Source of the DNA: Pectobacterium brasiliense
GTDB lineage: Bacteria; Pseudomonadota; Gammaproteobacteria; Enterobacterales; Enterobacteriaceae
Assembly: GCF_016950255.1 (NCBI RefSeq)
Contig: NZ_JACGFN010000001.1
Coordinates: forward strand, 434,001 to 498,000
Length of the DNA stretch: 64,000 nt
Direction of reading: 5' to 3'
Part shown: one piece after another, positions 52,306 to 62,865 of the stretch
Numbering within the stretch: position 1 is the stretch's first letter
Layout: the number at the start of each line of letters is the position of its first letter
Notes under the pieces: generated by a model
Seen by the model: the letters and a program-made list of their open reading frames with translations, nothing else
Told to the model about the DNA's origin: nothing
Databases searched by the model: none
Translations under genes and position numbers: made by a program

Positions 52306-53118
52306 TTATCCCCCAAAAAGTCGTTTAAGGAAACCCTTCTTCTCTTCTTCAACAAAACGGAAAGGACGCTCTTCGCCAAGCAGACGTTCAACGGTATCCG
52401 CGTAGGCTTTACCTGCATCGGCTTCCGCATCCAGAATGACGGGTTCGCCCTGGTTAGAGGCGCGGAGTACGGATTGGTCTTCTGGGATCACGCCAACCAG
52501 CGGAATTCGCAGAATTTCAAGAACGTCTTCCATGCTCAGCATGTCGCCACGGCTTACCCGGCCTGGGTTGTAGCGCGTCAACAGCAAATGCTCTTTGATA
52601 GGATCTTCAGAACGCTCCGCACGACGTGATTTCGAAGACAGAATGCCCAGAATACGGTCGGAGTCACGAACGGAAGAAACTTCCGGGTTGGTGGTGATAA
52701 TCGCTTCGTCAGCGAAATAGAGCGCCATCAACGCACCCGTTTCAATCCCGGCGGGTGAATCACACACGATAAAATCAAATTCCATGTTGCCCAGATCGTT
52801 GAGCACTTTCTCTACGCCTTCATGCGTTAACGCATCTTTATCACGCGTTTGTGACGCTGGCAGAATGTAGAGATTATCCGTTCTCTTATCTTTGATCAGC
52901 GCCTGATTCAGCGTGGCATCACCCTGAATAACGTTGACGAAGTCGTACACCACGCGACGCTCACATCCCATGATCAGGTCGAGGTTACGCAGACCAATGT
53001 CAAAATCGATGACAACCGTCTTTTTTCCTTTTTGGGCTAAACCGGTAGCAATGGCCGCGCTTGATGTGGTCTTGCCAACGCCCCCTTTACCCGATGTAAC
53101 AACAATGATGCGTGCCAT
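52306..53118 (-). CDS. minD: Septum site-determining ATPase MinD
   Basis: A 270-residue ParA-type ATPase with the deviant Walker A GKGGVGKTT (about 10-18) and a C-terminal amphipathic membrane-targeting helix (EEKKGFLKRLFGG). ATP-bound MinD recruits MinC to the membrane. It lies between minC and minE. Confidence 0.98.
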   Translation of the reverse strand: MARIIVVTSGKGGVGKTTSSAAIATGLAQKGKKTVVIDFDIGLRNLDLIMGCERRVVYDFVNVIQGDATLNQALIKDKRTDNLYILPASQTRDKDALTHEGVEKVLNDLGNMEFDFIVCDSPAGIETGALMALYFADEAIITTNPEVSSVRDSDRILGILSSKSRRAERSEDPIKEHLLLTRYNPGRVSRGDMLSMEDVLEILRIPLVGVIPEDQSVLRASNQGEPVILDAEADAGKAYADTVERLLGEERPFRFVEEEKKGFLKRLFGG

Positions 53119-53138
53119 AAATGTTTCCTTGGGAGATT

Positions 53139-53825
53139 CTAGTCTAGAGGTTTTATCGTTAAAACATTGTCCAGCTGGTTCAGATTGATCCGTGCTGGCT
53201 GCCCAAAATACGGTTCAGGAATCTGATCGCTCAGCCAGTAGCGGCCAGCAATCGAGACCAGTTCTGCGGCCAGATGCGTACAGAATATCTGGCTCTGAAC
53301 ATCGCCAGAAACGCCTGCAAGGGCTCGGCCGCGCATCATGCCGTAAATATGAATATTGCCATCGGCAATCACCTCAGCACCCGCGCTAACGCTGCTTGTG
53401 ACGATTAAGTCACAGTTCCGGGCGTAAATCTGTTGGCCAGAGCGAACGGGGGTGTTGATGACTTTCGTTTTCACCGCAGCAGGAACGGCGGCGACGGGCT
53501 CAACTACCCGGCGTTGTGCTTTCCCCTCGCTCAGAAGGGGAAGCCCCGCCTGCGCAATGGTTTTCTTTAGTGCGTCGTCGGTACATCCGCTGACGCCAAC
53601 AACATGCAGGCCGGTTGACGAAATGGCCTGCTGTAATTTTATCCAGTCGGTTTCCGCTGTTAATGCAGCAACATTAATGACAACGGGGGCATTTTTCAGG
53701 AAAGCAGGCGCTTGCTCTATTTTTTCCTGTAGTGCCTGGTAAATTACCTCGGGTTGGGAATCATGCAAATGAACAACCGATAAGGTAAAGCTGCTGCCTT
53801 TTAGCTCTATTGGCGTTTGTGACAT
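53139..53825 (-). CDS. minC: Septum formation inhibitor MinC
   Basis: A 228-residue inhibitor of FtsZ polymerisation. The N-terminal domain (about 1-105) binds FtsZ; the C-terminal beta-helix ([33 protein letters not shown] region) binds MinD and FtsZ. It heads the minCDE operon and is divergent from ycgL. Confidence 0.96.
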   Translation of the reverse strand: MSQTPIELKGSSFTLSVVHLHDSQPEVIYQALQEKIEQAPAFLKNAPVVINVAALTAETDWIKLQQAISSTGLHVVGVSGCTDDALKKTIAQAGLPLLSEGKAQRRVVEPVAAVPAAVKTKVINTPVRSGQQIYARNCDLIVTSSVSAGAEVIADGNIHIYGMMRGRALAGVSGDVQSQIFCTHLAAELVSIAGRYWLSDQIPEPYFGQPARINLNQLDNVLTIKPLD

Positions 53826-53961
53826 CTATCCTGACTCAGTTTCAGCATCTTTTAATCCCTAGAGTAACATTTAAGGCATGATATTCCAGAGCGTTGTAAG
53901 CATGTTATAGTCACAATTATATACAGGCAAGATGGCATTCCCATCAAATAGAGTAAAAAAA

Positions 53962-54219
53962 ATGTTTTGTGTGATCTATCGAAGTGCTAAACGCGATCAG
54001 ACCTATCTTTATGTTGAAAAAAAAGACGATTTCTCACGCGTGCCGGAAGAATTAATGAGAAGTTTCGGCACGCCGCAGTTAGCCATGGTTTTACCGCTGG
54101 ATGGGCGTAAAAAACTGGCGAATGCCGATATAGAAAAAGTGAAACTTGCGCTACAGGAACAGGGCTTTTATCTGCAAGTTCCTCCGCCGGTCGAGAGCTT
54201 ATTAAACACGCCGGTATAA
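53962..54219 (+). CDS. ycgL: YcgL domain protein
   Basis: 85 residues from [21 protein letters not shown] onward, the signature of the YcgL family (alpha/beta fold, unknown function), usually next to minCDE. A longer frame begins at ATG 53932 and adds ten residues; neither start has a clear Shine-Dalgarno, and I chose the one where family similarity begins. Confidence 0.9.
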   Translation: MFCVIYRSAKRDQTYLYVEKKDDFSRVPEELMRSFGTPQLAMVLPLDGRKKLANADIEKVKLALQEQGFYLQVPPPVESLLNTPV

Positions 54220-54456
54220 GTGTAAAAAAATAATACCAAGGCGTACTTTCAGATAAAGCCGCAAACATAATTTAGCGTGGAATATCTCAGCCGTTTGCAG
54301 GATATTCCGTGCGATAAATATTCATCTTTTGAGTTTTACCTCGCCACAATTTAATTGTTTCCCTTTTTGATGGGATAGCGCTTCGTTCTCCCTCATAGGA
54401 TCCCCAGCCTTGCTCACCTGAAATCTGTTGGGGTAACCCCCGCTGCGATGATATAA

Positions 54457-54484
54457 CGATGGTTTTGCACCATCGTGTTCTTAT
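54457..54484 (+). terminator. Hairpin in the ycgL-ycgM gap
   Basis: CGATGGT (54457-54463) pairs with ACCATCG (54469-54475) across TTTGC, followed by TGTTCTTATAT. It may terminate ycgL. The rest of 54220-54560 contains only short inverted repeats such as GGGG/CCCC and no gene I can support. Confidence 0.5.
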
Positions 54485-54560
54485 ATAGCTGTTTTCCTTT
54501 TGGTCGTGTTCTGTGCCACGAAAGCAGCGATAATCCAACAGACAGGGCAGGAGAATACCC

Positions 54561-55217
54561 ATGTATCAACACAGAGACTGGCAGGGCGCGCTGCTTGATT
54601 TCCCAGTAAACAAAGTCGTTTGCGTCGGGAGCAACTACTCAGAACACATCAAAGAAATGGGCAGTGCGACCCCGAGCGAGCCCGTTTTATTCATCAAGCC
54701 TGAAACCGCACTGTGTGACTTACGCCAGCCCGTTGCCATCCCTAAAAATCTGGGTTCGGTTCACCACGAAGTCGAACTGGCTGTGCTGATCGGTACGCCG
54801 TTAAAGCAGGCGAATGAAGAACGCGTCGCCCGGGCGATTGCGGGTTACGGTGTGGCGCTGGATCTGACGCTGCGTGATTTGCAGTCCGACTTTAAAAAGG
54901 CGGGTCAGCCGTGGGAAAAAGCCAAAGCGTTTGACGGTTCCTGCCCGATCTCCGGTTTTATTCCGGTTGCCGAGTTTGGCGATCCGCAGCAAACCGATCT
55001 GGGTGTAAAAGTGAATGATGAAGTGCGCCAGCAGGGCAACACGCGTGATATGATTACGCCGATTCTGCCGCTGATTGCTTACATGAGCCGTTTCTTTACG
55101 CTGCGCGCGGGCGATATTATTTTAACGGGTACGCCAAAAGGGGTCGGTCCGATCCTGTCTGGCGATATGCTGACGATTACGGTCAATGACCGGACGTTAA
55201 GCACGCGTATTATTTAA
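54561..55217 (+). CDS. ycgM: Fumarylacetoacetate hydrolase family protein YcgM
   Basis: A 218-residue FAH-domain protein; motif [12 protein letters not shown] contains the metal-binding Glu residues, and [14 protein letters not shown] the substrate loop. Members cleave or hydrate 2,4-diketo acids such as acylpyruvate; the E. coli substrate is not settled. GGCAGGAG precedes ATG 54561. Confidence 0.93.
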   Translation: MYQHRDWQGALLDFPVNKVVCVGSNYSEHIKEMGSATPSEPVLFIKPETALCDLRQPVAIPKNLGSVHHEVELAVLIGTPLKQANEERVARAIAGYGVALDLTLRDLQSDFKKAGQPWEKAKAFDGSCPISGFIPVAEFGDPQQTDLGVKVNDEVRQQGNTRDMITPILPLIAYMSRFFTLRAGDIILTGTPKGVGPILSGDMLTITVNDRTLSTRII

Positions 55218-55335
55218 CGCTCCCCTGGCTGCCCGTATTGAAGACGGGCAGCACATTTCCCTGCCGCGCCCGCCAGAATCACGCATCTTTATTTACAACG
55301 CTATCGATTTAACAACTAAGGTAACTGGAAGAGAC

Positions 55336-55782
55336 ATGACTGAACGCCCTTTTTGGCAGCAAAAAACGTTGTCTGAGATGTCTGACGATGAATGGGAGTC
55401 GCTGTGCGATGGCTGCGGTCAGTGCTGTTTGCATAAACTGATTGATGAGGATACAGAGGAAATCTACTTTACCAACGTCGCCTGTAATCAACTGAATATT
55501 AAAAGCTGTCAGTGCCGTAACTATGAGAAACGCTTCGAATACGAGCCGGACTGCATCAAGCTAACACGCGAAAATCTGCTGACGTTTAACTGGCTACCCG
55601 CGACCTGTGCTTATCGCCTGATTCATGAGCGTGAAGATTTACCACAGTGGCATCCGCTGGTCTGTGGTACTAAAACGGCGATGCACCGCGAGCGTATCTC
55701 CGTGCGTCATATCGCTGTACGTGAGAGTGAAGTGGTGGACTGGCAGGACCATATTTTAAACAAACCAGAATGGGCTCGGTAG
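55336..55782 (+). CDS. ycgN: UPF0260 protein YcgN, cysteine-cluster protein
   Basis: A 148-residue member of the YkgJ/UPF0260 zinc- or iron-cluster family with CDGCGQCC (about 24-31) near the N-terminus and further cysteines ([25 protein letters not shown]). No function is known. It follows ycgM as in E. coli. Confidence 0.92.
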   Translation: MTERPFWQQKTLSEMSDDEWESLCDGCGQCCLHKLIDEDTEEIYFTNVACNQLNIKSCQCRNYEKRFEYEPDCIKLTRENLLTFNWLPATCAYRLIHEREDLPQWHPLVCGTKTAMHRERISVRHIAVRESEVVDWQDHILNKPEWAR

Positions 55783-55837
55783 TGATGGTTTGGTGTGGTT
55801 AGTTGCTCGGTTGAAACTGTTTACTAGTGAAAATAAG

Positions 55838-55876
55838 AAGCCCCTCAGCTGAATTACTCAGAAGAGGGGCTTTTTA
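55838..55876. terminator. Terminator between ycgN and mgtS
   Basis: AAGCCCCTC (55838-55846) pairs with GAGGGGCTT (55864-55872) and T's follow; on the other strand A's turn into T's, so it can serve both convergent genes. Confidence 0.88.
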
Positions 55877-55898
55877 TCGGGGGGAGAGTCAGTGTTCA

Positions 55899-55994
55899 TT
55901 AGTCATCCCATTTGGGGCTTAGGTACGCCGCCAGGAAACTGAGAAAAAGAATGCCGCCCAATACGGCGATGAAGATATTGATATTGCCTAACAT
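55899..55994 (-). CDS. mgtS: Small membrane protein MgtS
   Basis: 31 residues: MLGNINIFIAVLGGILFLS followed by FLAAYLSPKWDD. It aligns residue for residue with E. coli MgtS (YneM), which as I recall begins MLGNMNVFMAVLG and ends AAYFSHKWDD. MgtS is induced by low magnesium; it protects the MgtA importer from degradation and binds PitA. One transmembrane helix is visible. AGGAG lies 8 bases before ATG 55994. The gene is too short for ordinary callers. Confidence 0.93.
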   Translation of the reverse strand: MLGNINIFIAVLGGILFLSFLAAYLSPKWDD

Positions 55995-56307
55995 GGTTGT
56001 TTCTCCTGAATAAATCAATTGCGATAGAAATACCTCATGGGGTGAAAAGTCATCGTTGACCTGTGGTAGGTACTATAGTCTTGGGGGGTATGTTAATGAA
56101 GAAAAAACGCGCAGAAAGAGGTTGGTGGTTTATATATCGTTGAGGTGAAACACCGCACTTCACTGCCGGAACTGGAACGCTCATCTGCTTTTTGCCCGCC
56201 ACTTCACATTTCTCTTTTTCATTGTGCGAATCATGCTGTCATCTCCGGCACAAATCGTGACGTGTTGTATAATTTTAAAGCAGTTAAACCAGAAGGAGGG
56301 AGAGCAT

Positions 56308-56505
56308 GTGATTAACTTTGAGAAAATCATTCTTGAGTACAGCGAGCAATACACCGACTTTGCTGCCTCCACCATCGCTTTTATGGAAAGTCAGGAAAAA
56401 AAGATCGACGCAGATGAAATATCACGAAGAATCCCGCAGGAAAAAAGACCTTTTTTTAACGAAAGATTAGGTCACTATCGCGATATCTACCGACCACAGC
56501 AGTGA
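56308..56505 (+). CDS. Small protein of unknown function
   Basis: A 65-residue protein starting at GTG 56308 with a strong AAGGAGGG 7 bases upstream, so it is very likely real. It begins VINFEKIILEYSEQYTDF and ends HYRDIYRPQQ; charged, no signal peptide or membrane segment, probably all-helical. A very good terminator follows 41 bases after the stop. I do not recognise the family. The 300 bases upstream show no other clear gene; the promoter probably lies there, divergent from mgtS. Confidence 0.7.
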   Translation: MINFEKIILEYSEQYTDFAASTIAFMESQEKKIDADEISRRIPQEKRPFFNERLGHYRDIYRPQQ

Positions 56506-56545
56506 GGGGTAGTACAAGCCTGTGAAGCGTAGAAACAGTTACCAG

Positions 56546-56570
56546 AAGCCCGACAGATTGTCGGGCTTTT
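56546..56570 (+). terminator. Terminator after the unknown small gene
   Basis: AAGCCCGACA (56546-56555) pairs perfectly with TGTCGGGCTT (56559-56568), loop GAT, then T's. Confidence 0.92.
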
Positions 56571-56575
56571 CGGCC

Positions 56576-56778
<203 letters not shown>

Positions 56779-56783
56779 TATAA

Positions 56784-57314
56784 TTAACGGCTGAAGAGGT
56801 CGCGACGCTTGGGGCGGAAAGGCTGAGCGATCAAGACCAGCACGGCAATCAACAGATAAGCTACGAAGATGCCAAGCAGCCATTGTGGCATTTCCATGGA
56901 AAGGAATTCCCACTGACGTACTGAGCAATCACCTGTCGCATTGAAAATGGCCGGAAGCCATTTGTCCAAAGGCAACCATGACGGGAAGCTGACAAAGAAA
57001 TCACAGGTGGTAAACGGCGACGGATTTAACAAAATATCCGTGTGTTTCCATGCCAGTCGGACCCCTTCGTAAGAACTGTATATCCATAGCGCGATGGCTG
57101 GGTAACGCAACGCCGTTGATGGCGCGATGGCACCTACAATACCTGCCGCGAACACGCCCCACAGCGCACAGCGCTGATAAATACACAGCACGCACGGTTT
57201 TAATAACATCACATGCTGAAAATAGAGCGCGGTCAATTCCAACGCTAAAGCAGTAAACGCCAGCAGCAGCCACGCACTACGCCCGCGTGAGCAACGATTA
57301 AGAAATCGCAACAT
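56784..57314 (-). CDS. dsbB: Disulfide bond formation protein DsbB
   Basis: A 176-residue four-helix inner-membrane protein that reoxidises DsbA and passes electrons to quinones. The two essential cysteine pairs are at the E. coli positions: Cys41/Cys44 (CVLC) and Cys104/Cys130. An arginine in the quinone site (IYQRCALWG) is present. nhaB lies upstream and an ERIC element abuts its 3' end. Confidence 0.97.
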   Translation of the reverse strand: MLRFLNRCSRGRSAWLLLAFTALALELTALYFQHVMLLKPCVLCIYQRCALWGVFAAGIVGAIAPSTALRYPAIALWIYSSYEGVRLAWKHTDILLNPSPFTTCDFFVSFPSWLPLDKWLPAIFNATGDCSVRQWEFLSMEMPQWLLGIFVAYLLIAVLVLIAQPFRPKRRDLFSR

Positions 57315-57432
57315 AAAAATATTCCATGCTAAACATGATTAAAGCAGCAGTGTAAACCGTTCTGGCTTCACTGCCATCATTTCACTGTGCAAAACGTAAC
57401 GATATGTTTATTTAATGCTTTTCTGTCATTCT

Positions 57433-57487
57433 GCGGCAGCGAAAATCGTATTGATAACATCATCAAGGCCGAAATTGTCGCTGCCGC
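57433..57487 (-). terminator. Inverted repeat after nhaB
   Basis: GCGGCAGCGA (57433-57442) and TCGCTGCCGC (57478-57487) are perfect 10-base arms with a 35-base loop, 21 bases past the nhaB stop. No T-run follows. Confidence 0.45.
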
Positions 57488-57508
57488 GATTACTATACAC
57501 GATCGTGA

Positions 57509-59089
57509 TTATGAGTGACTGCCCGGTATGGTCAAATCTGGCAAAGAAATCCAGTGATTATTCATCAGAAAGTCAGTAAACGGCACTAGCGTAAACTCAA
57601 CACAAAGCAACCCGACGAGAGTCATCACAATGGTGTAAGGCAGTGCCATGATCACCATACGCCCGTAAGATAAACGGATAAGCGGAGCCAGCGCTGAGGT
57701 CAGCAAGAACAGAAACGCGGCTTGCCCATTCGGTGTGGCGACAGAAGGCAGGTTGGTACCGGTATTGATCGCGACAGCGAGCAGCTCGAACTGAGAGAGC
57801 GAGATGTGACCGTTCTCAAAGGCGTTGCGCGCTTCGTTAATATAAACCGAGCCAACGAAGACATTATCCGATATCGAGGAGAGCAGGCCATTGAACAGAT
57901 AAAATTGCGTCAGCTGCGCGCTCTCAGAAGATTGCAGGACGTAGTGGATAATCGGTGAAAACAGCTGCTGGTCGATAATAACCGCAACGATCGCAAAGAA
58001 GACGGTCAGCAGCGCGGTAAACGGCATGGCATCCTGAAACGCTTTACCAATGGCATGTTCTTCGGTCACGCCACAGAACGTCGTCGCCATAATAATCACG
58101 GAAAGGCCAATCAACCCGACCTCAGCCAGATGAAACGCCAGCGCGACGATGAGCCAGACGCCAATCACCGCCTGCACGAGTAAACGCGCTTTATCCTGCG
58201 GCGTGCGCTTTTCTGTCATATCCCGATCGTAATCCTCAAGCACGCGGCGCACGTTGTCTGGCAGGTTTACGCCGTAGCCGAAGAGTTTAAAACGCTCAAC
58301 CAGCACGCAGGTCAGGATACCGCAAATAAACACCGGGACGGTTACCGGTGACATGCGCAGGAAGAAACTGACGAAATCCCAGCCTGCGCTTTTCGCGATA
58401 ATCAGGTTCTGAGGTTCACCCACCATCGTCATCACGCCACCGAGAGCCGTACCGACGCCAGCGTGCATGAGCAGGCTGCGCAGGAATGCCCGGAATTGCT
58501 CCAGCGTACGATGATGCTCCTCGCTGCTTAGCGCGCTGTCATCGCTGATATCGGCCTCGCTTTCACCCTGTTGGGAAGCGAAGCGGTGATAAATACCATA
58601 AAACCCGATAGCGACGCTGATGATGACGGCAATCACGGTCAGCGCATCAAGGAACGCTGAAAGAAAGGCCGCGGCGATACAGAAAGCAAGTGAAAGCAGC
58701 GTCTTGGAATGAATGCGCAGCAGCAGTTTGGTAAATACAAAGAGCAGCAGTTGCTTCATGAAGTAGATGCCAGTCACCATAAATACCAGCAGCATGAGGA
58801 CTTCAATATTCCCCGTGACTTCATGCCACACCTGCTGCGGGCTGGTCATACCGATGAGGATGGCCTGTAGTGCCAACAGGCCGCCAGGCTGTAACGGGTA
58901 ACATTTCAGCGCCATACCTAGCGTAAAAATAAACTCCACGACGAGTAACCAACCGGCCCAAAACGGGCTGACAAAATAGAACAGCAGCGGATTAATCAGC
59001 AAGAAGCAAAAAATAGTCAGTTTGTACCAGTCTGGCGCGTATCCCAGAAAATTTTTTAACAGCGCGCGGTGAAGGGGCATGCCGATCAT
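57509..59089 (-). CDS. nhaB: Na+/H+ antiporter NhaB
   Basis: A 526-residue inner-membrane antiporter with about 12 helices. It keeps the family landmarks [36 protein letters not shown] and [21 protein letters not shown]. It exports Na+ in exchange for protons. It is divergent from fadR and upstream of dsbB, as in E. coli. The start at 59089 (MIGMPLH) has weak ribosome-binding signals; ATG 59080 is an alternative. Confidence 0.95.
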   Translation of the reverse strand: MIGMPLHRALLKNFLGYAPDWYKLTIFCFLLINPLLFYFVSPFWAGWLLVVEFIFTLGMALKCYPLQPGGLLALQAILIGMTSPQQVWHEVTGNIEVLMLLVFMVTGIYFMKQLLLFVFTKLLLRIHSKTLLSLAFCIAAAFLSAFLDALTVIAVIISVAIGFYGIYHRFASQQGESEADISDDSALSSEEHHRTLEQFRAFLRSLLMHAGVGTALGGVMTMVGEPQNLIIAKSAGWDFVSFFLRMSPVTVPVFICGILTCVLVERFKLFGYGVNLPDNVRRVLEDYDRDMTEKRTPQDKARLLVQAVIGVWLIVALAFHLAEVGLIGLSVIIMATTFCGVTEEHAIGKAFQDAMPFTALLTVFFAIVAVIIDQQLFSPIIHYVLQSSESAQLTQFYLFNGLLSSISDNVFVGSVYINEARNAFENGHISLSQFELLAVAINTGTNLPSVATPNGQAAFLFLLTSALAPLIRLSYGRMVIMALPYTIVMTLVGLLCVEFTLVPFTDFLMNNHWISLPDLTIPGSHS

Positions 59090-59319
59090 AATGGGAGGGG
59101 AATCCTTATTCGTTAGAATAGTTTGATGGTTTTTATCATATCGTAAAAACTTTACAAACGGGCAGAAGTCTACCGTTCTACGCCGCGAGAGGGCGGTTTG
59201 CAGTCACAATTTTTCATTGAAATGGTTCGGTGCCCGAGTGCGGCGCTATATCATGATTCTTTCGTCTGGTATTATGATTTGGCTTTTTTCGGCAATCACC
59301 GCTACGGATTATCAAACAC

Positions 59320-60039
59320 ATGGTTATAAAGGCGCAAAGTCCGGCTGGATTCGCGGAAGAATACATTATCGAAAGTATATGGAATAACCGCTTTCCTCCT
59401 GGCTCTATTTTGCCCGCGGAAAGAGAGCTTTCCGAACTGATTGGCGTGACCCGTACTACCCTGCGTGAAGTCCTTCAGCGCCTGGCCCGCGATGGCTGGC
59501 TGACGATACAGCACGGGAAACCCACCAAAATTAACAACTTTTGGGAAACCTCCGGGCTCAATATTCTGGAAACGCTGGCGCGACTCGATCACGATAGCGT
59601 GCCGCAACTGATCGATAACCTGCTGGCCGTGCGCACCAACATCGCCGCTATTTTTATTCGGACGGCGCTACGCCATAACCCGGAAAAAGTGCGTGATGTA
59701 TTAACTCAGGCAAGCGCGGTAGACGATAGCGCAGAAGCCTTTGCGCAGCTTGACTACAACGTGTTCCGTGGTTTGGCTTTTGCCTCTGGCAATCCGATTT
59801 ATGGTCTGATCCTGAACGGCCTGAAAGGGCTGTATATTCGCGTAGGGCGTTACTATTTTTCCAATCCGGAAGCCCGCAAACTGGCGGTGAATTTTTACGG
59901 TCGGTTGGAAACGTTGCGCAGCGAAGAGCTTTACGATCAGGTGATGGATGTCGTCAGGCATTACGGTAAAGAAAGTGGGGCGATCTGGCACAGTATGCAG
60001 AGCGCGATTCCACGGGACATCGCGGAAGTACGCCGCTAA
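59320..60039 (+). CDS. fadR: Fatty acid metabolism regulator FadR
   Basis: A 239-residue GntR-family regulator, E. coli length. The N-terminal winged helix (about 1-72, [21 protein letters not shown]) binds operators; the C-terminal helical domain binds long-chain acyl-CoA. It represses fatty-acid degradation genes such as fadD, present in this window with a FadR-like site, and activates fabA/fabB. Confidence 0.97.
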   Translation: MVIKAQSPAGFAEEYIIESIWNNRFPPGSILPAERELSELIGVTRTTLREVLQRLARDGWLTIQHGKPTKINNFWETSGLNILETLARLDHDSVPQLIDNLLAVRTNIAAIFIRTALRHNPEKVRDVLTQASAVDDSAEAFAQLDYNVFRGLAFASGNPIYGLILNGLKGLYIRVGRYYFSNPEARKLAVNFYGRLETLRSEELYDQVMDVVRHYGKESGAIWHSMQSAIPRDIAEVRR

Positions 60040-60070
60040 GACTCGTACCGCAGCGTCATTGCGAAATATG

Positions 60071-60108
60071 AAAAGGGGATTCAGGTTGCTGCCTGAATCC
60101 CCTTTTTT
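60071..60108. terminator. Terminator between fadR and ycgB
   Basis: A perfect 15-bp stem (60071-60085 with 60092-60106), loop TTGCTG, with A's on one side and T's on the other; it can serve both convergent genes. Confidence 0.93.
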
Positions 60109-60144
60109 CTTGCGTTGTATCGCTGACTTGTGAACCGAGTTTCG

Positions 60145-61686
60145 TTATGTGGCTGCCGTCCCGTTACGCGGCGGACAGCGTTCAATCAGCTCAATGCTGC
60201 CATCCGTATTCGCCTGCTCCAGATAGACGTCAAATCCCCACAGGCGGTGGACGTGCTTTAACACTTCCTGACTACTTTTATCCAGCGGTGCGCGATTATG
60301 CGGAACATAGCGTAGCGTCAGCGCCCGATTACCGCGTAAATCCACGTTCCAGACCTGAATGTTCGGTTCCAGATGGCTCAGGTTGTACTGTGCGGAGAGT
60401 TCCTGCCGGATCAAACGATAGCCTTCTTCGTCGTGAATCGCGGCAATTTCCAGATAATTATTGCGATCGTCGTCCAGAACCGTAAACAGCCGGAAGTCGC
60501 GCATCAATTTAGGCGACAGGAATTGGCTGATGAAACTCTCATCCTTGAAGTTCTGCATCGCAAAATGCAGCGTATCGAGCCAGTCTTTACCCGCGATATC
60601 GGGGAACCAGTAGCGATCTTCGTCGGTCGGTGACTGACAAATACGCTTGATGTCCTGAAACATCGCGAAGCCCAGCGCATACGGATTAATCCCGTTGTAA
60701 TAAGGACTATTGTACGGCGGCTGATAGATCACGTTGGTATGGCTGTGCAGGAACTCCAGCATGAAGCGCTCGGTGACCCGGCCTTCATCGTAGAGATGAT
60801 TCAGAATGGTGTAGTGCCAGAACGTCGCCCAGCCTTCATTCATCACCTGAGTCTGCTTCTGCGGATAAAAATACTGGCTGACTTTTCGTACGATACGCAG
60901 AACTTCACGTTGCCAGGGCTCCAGCAGCGGCGCGTTTTTCTCCATAAAATAGAGCAGATTTTCCTGCGGTTCTTGCGGAAAACGTCGGGCTTGCTCTGGT
61001 GCGGCACCTTGTTCACGACGCGGTAAGGTTTTCCAGAGATCGTTAACCTGGCTTTGCAGGTAGGCTTCACGGCTTTTCTGGCGTGACTTTTCCTCTTCGA
61101 GCGAAATCTTCTGCGGGCGCTTATAGCGGTCAACGCCGTAATTCATGAGCGCATGGCAGGAATCTAACAGGCGCTCCACTTCATCCACGCCATAACGCTC
61201 TTCGCATTGCGCGATATACTGTCGGGCAAACAGCAGGTAATCGACGATGGAACTGGCGTCGGTCCAACTGCGGAATAGGTAATTGCCTTTGAAGAACGAG
61301 TTGTGTCCGTAGCAGGCATGTGCCATCACCAGCGCCTGCATCGGCAGCGTGTTCTCTTCCATCAAATACGCGATACAGGGATCGGAGTTAATGACGATTT
61401 CGTAGGCCAGCCCCTGCTGCCCGTGCTTGTAGCGCTGTTCGGTTTCGATAAATTTCTTCCCGAACGACCAGTGGGCATAGTTGATCGGCATGCCTATACT
61501 GGAGTAGGCGTCCATCATTTGTTCTGAAGTGATGACTTCAATCTGATGAGGGTAGGTTGCCAAGCGATACAGCTTCGCCACCCGATCAATCTCATCAAGG
61601 TAAACCTGCAATAACTCAAACGTCCAGTCCGGTCCATCACTCAGGCGAAGTGTTTTTTTTACCTGATTATCCGTCGATATAGCCAT
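60145..61686 (-). CDS. ycgB: SpoVR family protein YcgB
   Basis: A 513-residue SpoVR-domain protein, very similar to E. coli YcgB, which belongs to the RpoS-linked ycgB/yeaH/yeaG group. Conserved stretches include LSDGPDWTFELLQVYLDEIDR and VMNEGWATFWHYTILNHL (with the HxxxxH-type region). Function is unclear. Start ATG 61686 has GGGGGC just upstream; the ATG at 61704 lacks a good one. Confidence 0.94.
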   Translation of the reverse strand: MAISTDNQVKKTLRLSDGPDWTFELLQVYLDEIDRVAKLYRLATYPHQIEVITSEQMMDAYSSIGMPINYAHWSFGKKFIETEQRYKHGQQGLAYEIVINSDPCIAYLMEENTLPMQALVMAHACYGHNSFFKGNYLFRSWTDASSIVDYLLFARQYIAQCEERYGVDEVERLLDSCHALMNYGVDRYKRPQKISLEEEKSRQKSREAYLQSQVNDLWKTLPRREQGAAPEQARRFPQEPQENLLYFMEKNAPLLEPWQREVLRIVRKVSQYFYPQKQTQVMNEGWATFWHYTILNHLYDEGRVTERFMLEFLHSHTNVIYQPPYNSPYYNGINPYALGFAMFQDIKRICQSPTDEDRYWFPDIAGKDWLDTLHFAMQNFKDESFISQFLSPKLMRDFRLFTVLDDDRNNYLEIAAIHDEEGYRLIRQELSAQYNLSHLEPNIQVWNVDLRGNRALTLRYVPHNRAPLDKSSQEVLKHVHRLWGFDVYLEQANTDGSIELIERCPPRNGTAAT

Positions 61687-61893
61687 CAGCGCGCCCCCTA
61701 ACATAGCAACTCTGTACGTGAGATCTCGTTTACTGCCTTCCCGCTGGCTCCTGTCAAAAAATCATCGTTGTTCATTTAGTTATAGCTGAGCTTTGGAAAC
61801 GCGGCAATTGACGAATTGAGTGTGTTTGAGGGAGAAAGGTCGCTGAGGGGGTAAAAAAGAAACCGGCCTTACGCTGTCGATTGATAGGGAAAT

Positions 61894-61916
61894 GCGCTCC
61901 CCGCAGAGAGCGCGAA
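61894..61916 (-). terminator. Hairpin after the aldolase gene
   Basis: GCGCTC (61894-61899) pairs with GAGCGC (61908-61913); read on the minus strand it ends in GCATTTCC. It lies 16-35 bases past the aldolase stop. Confidence 0.55.
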
Positions 61917-61928
61917 ATGCCACCTGAA

Positions 61929-62828
61929 CTAGCGGTGTTGATACCGTTTTAACAGCGCTTGAATATCGTTGAGGCGGGAAACGGCAATGGTAGACAGCTT
62001 CTCTTTAGAAACGTCTCGATCGAGCGAGATGCAATCCTTCCACAGAGAGCGTCCGGCAATCACGCCAGAGGCTCCATTTTTCAACGCGCTCTCTACCTGA
62101 GGGAGAAACGTCGCGTGATCGACACCGGCAGACAGGACGGCCCAGGGAATGTCACCGCAGAGTGCCGTCACGCGAGCACAGGCTTCATCAGATCCCGGGT
62201 AAGGGATTTTTAAGACCTTTGCGCCTTGGTCGATACAGGCCTGACAGCCTGCGGGAATGAGTTCGGGCAGGAGGCGGGTATAGGCTTCGCGAGATTCATT
62301 TTCCAGAGGATAGGTCAGAAATTCAACGACAAGCAGTAAATCTTCCTGCGCAAAATCCTGAATCACGGTACGGAGTGTGGCAAGGTTCTGGGTATTGGCG
62401 TCTGGTCTATCCGGGCGAAGGTAGATCATGATTTTTCCACCAGTGGCACCCCACTCACGCACTTTACGTGCCGTGACGCCTTCAACCATCGTGGAGATAC
62501 GGTAGCCTTCTGGCGTTGTTTCCCACCCTGACGCGTCAAGCCCGATTAGCAGTCCCGTATCACGGGGCAGAATGTCTTCGTCTATCAGGCCTGGTATAGC
62601 GCAGATCGGATCAACCAGCACACAACCTGCCTCCGCCGCCAGATAGCGAGTGATGTCATATTTTGTTTTGCCTAATGTTTCATTGGTAATTGCGGCCTGT
62701 GCTTCTGATGTCGGTGCTAATAATGTTCGCATACCGCCACGTTGATCGCAGGCAATAACCATCATAGCGCCTGTCGCGTTACAAATTAATTGATATCCTC
62801 GGTGTTCAGCTGTTGTCATGGTGTTCAT
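61929..62828 (-). CDS. Tagatose-1,6-bisphosphate aldolase family protein
   Basis: A 299-residue class I aldolase of the LacD/YihT family: early catalytic-barrel motif MMVIACDQRGGMR, Schiff-base lysine probably in GAKVLKIPYPGSDE, and the ending VLSAGVDHATFLP...GASGVIAGRSLWKD. LacD splits tagatose-1,6-bisphosphate; YihT acts on a sulfo-sugar phosphate. Which substrate applies here cannot be told from sequence. I start at ATG 62828 (MNTMTTAE), with GAGGG 8 bases upstream; an ATG at 62843 overlaps that site. It is last in an operon with a kinase and a PTS IIA. Confidence 0.88.
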   Translation of the reverse strand: MNTMTTAEHRGYQLICNATGAMMVIACDQRGGMRTLLAPTSEAQAAITNETLGKTKYDITRYLAAEAGCVLVDPICAIPGLIDEDILPRDTGLLIGLDASGWETTPEGYRISTMVEGVTARKVREWGATGGKIMIYLRPDRPDANTQNLATLRTVIQDFAQEDLLLVVEFLTYPLENESREAYTRLLPELIPAGCQACIDQGAKVLKIPYPGSDEACARVTALCGDIPWAVLSAGVDHATFLPQVESALKNGASGVIAGRSLWKDCISLDRDVSKEKLSTIAVSRLNDIQALLKRYQHR

Positions 62829-62865
62829 AATAATTACCCTCATAAAAAGTAATATAAATAAGCGA

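Noticed and set aside
56090..56143. 17-codon plus-strand frame (MLMKKKRAERGWWFIYR) between mgtS and the unknown small gene
   Set aside because: The upstream G-run mimics a Shine-Dalgarno, but the frame is very short and I see no conservation evidence.
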